The notes beneath the pieces were generated by a model. The model searched no databases, was not told the DNA's origin, and worked only from the letters and a program-made list of their open reading frames with translations. A stretch of DNA of 64,000 bases from Prevotella sp. (GTDB taxonomy: Bacteria; Bacteroidota; Bacteroidia; Bacteroidales; Bacteroidaceae): assembly GCA_017458005.1 (NCBI GenBank), contig JAFTGH010000016.1, forward strand, positions 1 to 64,000, written 5' to 3'. A program made the position numbers and the translations under genes. Position 1 is the first letter of the stretch. The number at the start of each line of letters is the position of its first letter. Below, in pieces: positions 58,889-64,000 of this stretch.

Positions 58889-59586
58889 TTCTCAAATGCC
58901 TCTCGATAGGCATCCGTGACACGGATAATCTCATCAGCGATATAGACGCACATGTTACGGTCGACCGTTCGTATCTTATCCAGTCGGACAATATACGAGC
59001 GGTTGATGCGCATAAAGTCATCTGTGGGCAGTGCGTCCTCAACTGCTTTCATGGTCATGTGGGTAGTCAGTGGATGTTGTTCACCCTCCACATGGAAGCG
59101 CACATAGTCCTTCATTCCCTCGATATAGATAATATGGTCGAAGTTCACCTGTCGCAGTTCTCCGTCAACCCGAATGAACATCGACTTCTTTGTCGATGCT
59201 TCCACACTCTCCGTTCTCAACTCTAAACTAATCAGCCGTTCTGCTTTCTCCACGGCGGCAATGAACTTATTATATCTGATGGGTTTCAACAGGAAGTCGA
59301 CCGCACTCACCTCATAACTCTCGTACGCATACTCCTTGAATGCCGTGGTGAAGATGACCTTGGTGCCCTCAGGTAACATGTGGGAGAACTCCATTCCGTT
59401 GAGGTCGGGCATCTGGATATCCATAAAGGCGAGGTCGACAGGATGCTCGCGAAGCCATGACAAAGCCTCGACAGAGTCCGTGAAGGAATGCTCCAGTTGC
59501 AACTGGGGTGTCTTTGCCACAAATGATTCCAAGAGTTTGACGGCAAGGGGCTCGTCATCGACGATGATGCAGGTGATAGGTCTCAT
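58867..59586 (-). CDS. LytTR-family response regulator
   Basis: 239 residues. A receiver domain (about 1-120; IIVDDEPLAVKLLE, phospho-acceptor Asp56 in DLAFMDIQMPDLNGM, TTAF and the Lys in LLKPI) is joined to a LytTR DNA-binding domain (about 135-237; FIRVDGELRQVNFDHIIYIE, RINRSYIVRLDKI). The linker is partly encoded by degenerate 7-base repeats (59211-59234). LytTR proteins bind pairs of direct repeats about two helical turns apart; such a pair lies upstream of the nearby receptor gene. It overlaps the sensor kinase gene by ATGA. Confidence 0.94.
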   Translation of the reverse strand: MRPITCIIVDDEPLAVKLLESFVAKTPQLQLEHSFTDSVEALSWLREHPVDLAFMDIQMPDLNGMEFSHMLPEGTKVIFTTAFKEYAYESYEVSAVDFLLKPIRYNKFIAAVEKAERLISLELRTESVEASTKKSMFIRVDGELRQVNFDHIIYIEGMKDYVRFHVEGEQHPLTTHMTMKAVEDALPTDDFMRINRSYIVRLDKIRTVDRNMCVYIADEIIRVTDAYREAFENYCSGNC

Positions 59587-60641
59587 AGTTGGATGGTGAT
59601 TTTGACTTGATAGATATTGTCAATGGTCTCTTGCTCCCATGTGTACCTGTCTTGGTAGATCAGTTCGAGGCGTCGCTTGGTGTTCTCGACACCGATACCT
59701 GACCCGCTGCGGTTCTGCTCGTCCTTCGGATAGTTGGTGTTCTTGCAGACGAAGGTCAGCAGGTGGTCATCTGTTGTGAGTGAGATTTCCACTGACGAGT
59801 CCCTGTTGCTACTTACACCATGTTTGAAGGCATTCTCTATCAGGGAGATAAAGAGCAAGGGGGCGATTGTTAATTGGGAGTTGAGACTTGAAAAGTGAGA
59901 GTGTACAATTGTCCGCTCGTTACAGCGTAGTTTCATCAGATCGATATAGTTCTGCATGAACTCGATCTCTCTTTTCAGGGGTACCCGTTCATTCTGTGTC
60001 TCATACATCGCATAGCGCAACAAGTCACTCAGTTGGGCAATAGAGTCCTGTGCTTGGTCAGCGTCAATCTGTATGAGCGATGAGATGTTGTTCAGCGTGT
60101 TAAACAGGAAATGCGGGTTCAGTTGGTTCTTCAACCACTCCAGTTCTGCCTCCGTGCGCTTGTGCTGCTCCTCTTTCAACTGTCGCTTGATCTCCCTCGT
60201 GCGGTTGACATGGTGCACCAACAGGGCAAGACAGGCCATGACAATATGCTCGAAGAAAAAGAAAACGGTAGACGCATAGTAGGTTATTAGTGCCATTTTC
60301 TTTTCCTGTTCATTGGAATGGGAATCCATGATTTTCTGTGGGTCGGGAAATGAAAAGAAAAAAAGCCAGACCAAGGCTCCTACGATGAGGGCATTGATGA
60401 GGAAGAACAGCCAGCGTCGTCCACGATAGTAGCAGAGCGGGACAATGACGCAGTAGTTCAGGAAATAGATACCAGCAGGGAGCGACGTGATATTAGCCGC
60501 TAGTTTCAGGGCATGCCAAGAGTCTATCCAGTTATGCGTACTGAGGAAAGTAGTGATGGCAGGTACCAGTATCAGTACCAGCCATACTACGATTTGTATA
60601 CCGAGTAATAGGATGTCGTGTTTTGTGATTCTTATTTTCAT
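59583..60641 (-). CDS. LytS/YehU-type sensor histidine kinase
   Basis: 352 residues from the ATG at 60641 (MKIRITKHDILLLG); the frame is open further upstream but the promoter box at 60647-60654 rules that out. Four membrane helices (about 10-150) are followed by the His_kinase domain with WLKNQLNPHFLFNTLNNISS (phospho-acceptor His) and an ATPase domain (LFISLIENAFKHG; GSGIGVENTKRRL). It is the cognate kinase of the LytTR regulator. Four degenerate heptamers (59872-59899) encode FSSLNSQL just before the N-box. Confidence 0.93.
   Translation of the reverse strand: MKIRITKHDILLLGIQIVVWLVLILVPAITTFLSTHNWIDSWHALKLAANITSLPAGIYFLNYCVIVPLCYYRGRRWLFFLINALIVGALVWLFFFSFPDPQKIMDSHSNEQEKKMALITYYASTVFFFFEHIVMACLALLVHHVNRTREIKRQLKEEQHKRTEAELEWLKNQLNPHFLFNTLNNISSLIQIDADQAQDSIAQLSDLLRYAMYETQNERVPLKREIEFMQNYIDLMKLRCNERTIVHSHFSSLNSQLTIAPLLFISLIENAFKHGVSSNRDSSVEISLTTDDHLLTFVCKNTNYPKDEQNRSGSGIGVENTKRRLELIYQDRYTWEQETIDNIYQVKITIQL
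59872..59899. repeat. Four degenerate tandem 7-base units inside the kinase gene
   Basis: AATTGGG AGTTGAG ACTTGAA AAGTGAG (plus strand) share the consensus ARTTGAR with period 7. Confidence 0.5.
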
Positions 60642-60646
60642 TGCTA

Positions 60647-60654
60647 CAAAGGTA
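60647..60654 (-). promoter_or_regulatory. -7 promoter box of the kinase-regulator operon, placed for a leaderless mRNA
   Basis: The minus strand reads TACCTTTG with only five bases before the ATG at 60641. It gives the two-component genes their own promoter just after the receptor gene stop. Confidence 0.65.
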
Positions 60655-60666
60655 AATAAAATTTTC

Positions 60667-62925
60667 TTATTGTTGTCCCATTTGGGCATTATTTATTGTC
60701 TCACCTTGTGACTGGTGCTCGATGTAGTCGCTCTCTACACGGCTGCGACGCTGCAGGAACTGTTTCTTCGTATTACCGAAGTTATAGGCGATGCTGAGTG
60801 ATAGGCTTTGCATAGGTACTTTCACCTGCATGTGGTTGGTGAAGTCCTTGCCATGTGTATAACTCTCGATATTCAGTTTGCCGCCATTACCCAGTCCTGT
60901 CATTGCCGATACGGCAACGGTCAACTTGTCGTCAAAGAATGATTTGGAGAGGTTTGCCGTCAGGATATTGAAACCAGTACTCCATCCCTGCAGGTTATAG
61001 TTCTTTGTGGAGGTAATCAGATAGGCTCCCAGTTTGAAATTGGCAGGTAGTGTCTGTTGTAATCCCACCATCGCATTGGCATGCCATCCGTTGTTCTTCA
61101 GGTCGAGTGCCTTAGAGCGTAGGTCGCTGTAGTCCACTCCTCCGTTCAGGAAGAGGCGTGTGTTCTTATGCAGCATCCACTGGGCATAGATATTAAGACT
61201 GGTCACATGGTTCTTTGCCGTGTTGTCATAGGTGGTGTTCAACAGGTTGTCAGCATCGTAGAACGAGAACTGCTCGATGGCGTTGTCTGTGAAACTGTGA
61301 CGCAGGTTGACATTCAACATCAGTTTCGGCGTGAAGGTATTGAACACTAGTCCGATGTTATGCGATTTCTCTGTGTCGAGGTCAGGGTTTCCGTAGGATA
61401 ATGCCGTGGGGTTAGAGCGGTCGACATACGGGTTCAGGTAGGTGATACCGGGGCGTGAGATACGCATGTTATAGGTCAGTCCAAGATTCGTGGAGGGATT
61501 GAAGTTGTACGACAGACTAGCCGACGGTACCAGATTACCGTAGTTGGTCTTGAAGTCCTCGCCATTGCCCAGACGGTATGACACGTCCTGCCATGTCTGC
61601 TCGTAACGCAGTCCTGCCTTGGCTCCCCATTTACCAAACTTGCTGACGAACTCCGCATATCCAGCAAGGATACTGTTCTTATAGTCGTATTCCGAACTGA
61701 GAGCCTCGCTATAGACATCGGCAAGATAGTAGGCTGCCTCGGAGGTCGCCTTGCGATGGCTGAACTTCACACCAGCGTTCAGGGTGTTGTCCTGTCCCAG
61801 TGGAGTGGTGTAGTCGACTTGGAAGATATGGTCAGTGGTACGCTCCTTATTCTCCGAATAACGGTCGGTCAAGTCCATCCAGGAGTTCATGCCAGGCACA
61901 GGCGTAAACCTGCTGTCGTTCTCGTTATTGGTGGGAGCATAGGTCAACTGGTAGGTCAGGGTCAGACTACTGGTGCGCTCAGCGTTGAGGAACCTTTGGT
62001 AGTCAAGGCTACCGTTGAACGAGGTGCGTCCCATCTTCATGTCCATGTCATTGCGGTAACTGAAACCGTAGCCGTACAAGCCGCCGTTGAGGTCGGTCAG
62101 GCTATAGCCCGTGTTCTTCATGCTGAAGGAGGTGATACTAGCCGTCAGTCCGATACTACTCATCGAGTCGAGTTCGTAACCTAGGGTGAGGTTGCCCATG
62201 GTAAAGGGAATCTTGGGCTTGGTTGACGACTCTGTTGTCATGGTCGACGACATCGCCCCAGTCTGCTCACGCTCCATGGTAGTCTCCGTCGTACCAGGAT
62301 TCTGGTGGTTATACATAGCGTTGGCACTGAATGATAGTTTGCCCTGTTGTCCACTGACGAAGGCACTACCGCCCAGACTCTTGTTGCCAGCCTGTACACG
62401 GATATTACCGTTGTAGCCATCCATGCTGGCACCACCCATCGCTGCGGCAGCCCCCTTGTCCATCACGATGTTCAAGACACCGGCACCACCCTCTGCGTCA
62501 TATTTCGCACCAGGGTTGGTGACTACCTCGATACTCTTGACCATCGAGGCGGGCATTGCCTTGAACACCTGGCTGGGTGCCGACGACATCATCATATTGG
62601 GCTTGCCGTCTACGTATACCTTAAAAGAACTGGAGCCATTGACGGTGATATTGTCCTCGCCGTCGACGGTCACCATAGGAACCTTACGTAGCATATCGAG
62701 AACGGTGGCAGCCTTTGCGTCGGCATCGTTCTTCACGTCGTAACTGATCTTATCCACGTCAGCCTTTACGTTACGGCGCATACGGGTGACGGTCACACCG
62801 TCCAGTTCCTTGTCCCATGTGATACTGTCGTTGACATTGGTGTTATTCTCCTGAGCCATTGCCAGTGTGGCAGTGAGGCTCATCATCAGGGTGAAAATCG
62901 TTTTTCTCATATTGCTTATTGTCAT
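60667..62925 (-). CDS. TonB-dependent-receptor-like outer-membrane beta-barrel protein
   Basis: 752 residues from the ATG at 62925; an ATG five codons in (MRKTIFTLMMSLTATLAMAQ) gives the same signal peptide. A plug-like domain (about 50-170: VDKISYDVKNDADAK, VLDMLRKVPMVTVDGEDNI, SIEVVTNPGAKYDAEGGAGVLNI) precedes a long beta barrel of the 'outer membrane beta-barrel family'. No CarboxypepD-like N-terminal domain or partner SusD gene is present, so it is not a standard Sus-type glycan importer. Two identical 12-mers lie upstream of its promoter, and a LytTR two-component system is encoded directly downstream. Confidence 0.9.
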   Translation of the reverse strand: MTISNMRKTIFTLMMSLTATLAMAQENNTNVNDSITWDKELDGVTVTRMRRNVKADVDKISYDVKNDADAKAATVLDMLRKVPMVTVDGEDNITVNGSSSFKVYVDGKPNMMMSSAPSQVFKAMPASMVKSIEVVTNPGAKYDAEGGAGVLNIVMDKGAAAAMGGASMDGYNGNIRVQAGNKSLGGSAFVSGQQGKLSFSANAMYNHQNPGTTETTMEREQTGAMSSTMTTESSTKPKIPFTMGNLTLGYELDSMSSIGLTASITSFSMKNTGYSLTDLNGGLYGYGFSYRNDMDMKMGRTSFNGSLDYQRFLNAERTSSLTLTYQLTYAPTNNENDSRFTPVPGMNSWMDLTDRYSENKERTTDHIFQVDYTTPLGQDNTLNAGVKFSHRKATSEAAYYLADVYSEALSSEYDYKNSILAGYAEFVSKFGKWGAKAGLRYEQTWQDVSYRLGNGEDFKTNYGNLVPSASLSYNFNPSTNLGLTYNMRISRPGITYLNPYVDRSNPTALSYGNPDLDTEKSHNIGLVFNTFTPKLMLNVNLRHSFTDNAIEQFSFYDADNLLNTTYDNTAKNHVTSLNIYAQWMLHKNTRLFLNGGVDYSDLRSKALDLKNNGWHANAMVGLQQTLPANFKLGAYLITSTKNYNLQGWSTGFNILTANLSKSFFDDKLTVAVSAMTGLGNGGKLNIESYTHGKDFTNHMQVKVPMQSLSLSIAYNFGNTKKQFLQRRSRVESDYIEHQSQGETINNAQMGQQ

Positions 62926-62944
62926 TTTTTTTCGTTTTCTACGG

Positions 62945-62952
62945 CAAAGGTA
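62945..62952 (-). promoter_or_regulatory. -7 promoter box of the receptor gene
   Basis: The minus strand reads TACCTTTG, 19 bases before the ATG at 62925. Confidence 0.65.
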
Positions 62953-62979
62953 GGCTGAAAACGAATACGCTCCAAGCAA

Positions 62980-63013
62980 CTTTCGACGAAACAACCCCAG
63001 TCTTTCGACGAAA
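62980..63013. promoter_or_regulatory. Pair of identical 12-mers upstream of the receptor promoter; possible LytTR regulator site
   Basis: CTTTCGACGAAA occurs at 62980-62991 and 63002-63013, start to start 22 bp, two helical turns. The repeat centres lie about 45 and 67 bases upstream of the expected transcription start, the position of an activator. LytTR regulators typically bind such spaced direct repeats. Confidence 0.65.
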
Positions 63014-63096
63014 AAGCAAGTAACTCTAAACATTTTATTACCTTTGACTTCGCCCAAGGTAGGCTGCATCTCGGAAATCCTCAAATAAATTTGGGA

Positions 63097-63121
63097 TTTC
63101 ACTCGATTTGCACTACCTTTG
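63097..63121 (+). promoter_or_regulatory. mutY promoter, copy B of a dispersed 25-mer
   Basis: The stretch begins TTTCACTCGA and ends in the -7 box TACCTTTG (63114-63121). It matches 13149-13173 (minus) at 22 of 25 positions. The box ends seven bases before the mutY ATG. A hairpin GAAATCC...GGATTTC (63074-63100) overlaps its left end. Confidence 0.6.
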
Positions 63122-63128
63122 CAAACTG

Positions 63129-64000
63129 ATGAGTTTTGCCACCACGATATTGCAATGGTTTGAGGAGAACGGTCGCATGCTTCCATGGCGTGAGACACGT
63201 GACCCCTATGCCATCTGGTTGTCGGAAATCATCCTGCAACAGACGCGCATTGAGCAGGGGCGTCCTTACTGGGAGCGTTTCATGGAACGGTGGCATACGG
63301 TGGAGGACCTTGCCGCCGCCTCAGAGGATGAGGTCTTGCGGGAATGGCAGGGACTGGGCTACTACAGTCGTGCCCGTAACCTGCATCATGCTGCCAAGCA
63401 GATCGTGGCGATGGGAGGATTCCCACAGACACTAGAGGGTATCAAGAGCCTGAAAGGGGTGGGCGACTATACGGCTGCCGCCATCGGCTCTATCGCCTTC
63501 GACCTCCCCGCCGCAGTGGTCGATGGGAATGTCTATCGGGTACTGGCACGTCATTATGGTATCACCACACCCATCAATACCACAGAGGGTAAGAAAGAGT
63601 TCACGGCATTGGCACAGAGTCTGTTGCCAGAGAAAAATGCCTCTGCCTTCAACCAGGCGATGATGGATTTTGGTGCCCTTCAATGTCGCCCATTAACCCC
63701 ATCCTGCCCATTATGTCCATTACAAGAGACCTGCGTTGCTTTTCGAGAGGGCAGGGTGGAGGAATTGCCTGTCAAGCAGAAGACGTTGAAAATCAAAGAG
63801 CGGCACCTTACCTATGTATATATAAGGTATCAGGGGCAGACCGCCATCCATCGTCGTCCCGCTGGGGATATCTGGCAGGGATTGTATGAGCCGTGGCTGA
63901 CAGACACGCCTCCTGCTGATGCCATCTTGCTGCGACAACATGTCAAGCATGTACTGACGCATCGCATCATCTATGCTGACTTCTGGTTGTGGGAACCCCA
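63129..64000 (+). CDS. mutY: A/G-specific adenine DNA glycosylase (3' end outside the window)
   Basis: 290 residues up to the window edge from the ATG at 63129 (MSFATTILQWFEENGR). It removes adenine mispaired with 8-oxoguanine. The catalytic Glu lies in SEIILQQTRIEQG, the helix-hairpin-helix is LKGVGDYTAAAIGSIAF, and the catalytic Asp is in AAVVDGNVYRVLAR. The 4Fe-4S cysteines are in CRPLTPSCPLCPLQETC. The frame is still open in the C-terminal NUDIX-like domain that recognises 8-oxoguanine (TAIHRRPAGDIWQGLYEPW). The mRNA leader would be only a few bases long. Confidence 0.95.
   Translation, partial: MSFATTILQWFEENGRMLPWRETRDPYAIWLSEIILQQTRIEQGRPYWERFMERWHTVEDLAAASEDEVLREWQGLGYYSRARNLHHAAKQIVAMGGFPQTLEGIKSLKGVGDYTAAAIGSIAFDLPAAVVDGNVYRVLARHYGITTPINTTEGKKEFTALAQSLLPEKNASAFNQAMMDFGALQCRPLTPSCPLCPLQETCVAFREGRVEELPVKQKTLKIKERHLTYVYIRYQGQTAIHRRPAGDIWQGLYEPWLTDTPPADAILLRQHVKHVLTHRIIYADFWLWEP

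Noticed and set aside
62926..63198. N-terminal extension of the receptor gene
   Set aside because: It lies upstream of the promoter box and the signal peptide starts at 62925/62910.
1..64000. tRNA, rRNA, tmRNA, RNase P RNA, SRP RNA, CRISPR arrays, insertion sequences
   Set aside because: All gaps were read for the conserved cores of these elements; none was found.

Overview
The window looks like chromosome from a Bacteroidales bacterium, most probably a Prevotellaceae (Prevotella/Segatella group). The evidence is the many TAnnTTTG -7 promoter boxes, A-rich rather than Shine-Dalgarno leaders, the giant T9SS translocon protein SprA, split GcvPA/GcvPB glycine dehydrogenase, the DUF1599 / BT_3928-family / TpiA / SPOR / FolE gene order, and SusC-era style secreted glycosidases and C10 proteases. 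Most of the window is ordinary core genome with short intergenic gaps; no rRNA, tRNA, CRISPR array or insertion sequence was found.

Layout. 0-7.4 kb: a cut gene, a secreted GH3 glycosidase, glyS, an FKBP-type lipoprotein, an EamA transporter, and an ABC-type ATPase plus DUF4435 pair that resembles the PARIS anti-phage module. 7.4-13 kb: a minus-strand run dxs-trkA-trkH-manA. 13-21 kb: ruvA-sprA. 21-25 kb: ddh, a GH28 pectinase-like enzyme, a Fur-family regulator, and a small heat-shock protein behind a sigma-54-like promoter. 25-29 kb: a minus operon of a PSD-like lipoprotein, a membrane SpoIIE/PP2C phosphatase (with an apparent C-terminal frameshift) and an outer-membrane barrel, divergent from a small sigma-70 factor. 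29-33 kb: a GH2 glycosidase and a higBA toxin-antitoxin pair. 33-40 kb: two large secreted proteins with T9SS-type C-terminal signals (a multi-domain adhesin-like protein and a C10 cysteine protease). 40-46 kb: cca, then DUF1599, a BT_3928-family membrane protein that reads in frame into tpiA, a SPOR protein and folE. 46-52 kb: a complete glycine cleavage operon, lplA-gcvT-gcvH-gcvPA-gcvPB-lpd. 52.1-54.9 kb: an AT-rich accessory pocket with long palindromes, an orphan secreted protein and a three-gene DUF3791/DUF3990 (predicted ADP-ribosyltransferase) toxin-antitoxin-like operon. 55-64 kb: nadB, a PBP4-type DacB, an MscS channel, a LytTR two-component system, a TonB-dependent-type outer membrane receptor and the start of mutY.

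How the parts connect. SprA would export the two C-terminal-signal proteins encoded 12-19 kb away. The lipoate ligase at the head of the gcv operon would lipoylate GcvH. The LytTR regulator may act on the adjacent receptor gene, whose promoter carries two identical 12-mers 22 bp apart. Several promoter boxes sit so close to the start codon that the transcripts should be leaderless. A recurring theme is short tandem repeats with 7-, 8- or 9-base units, both in promoters and in frame inside genes. In two genes for secreted proteins the 8-base repeats form an inverted repeat around the start codon. All functional calls come from reading the translations by eye; no database search was run.
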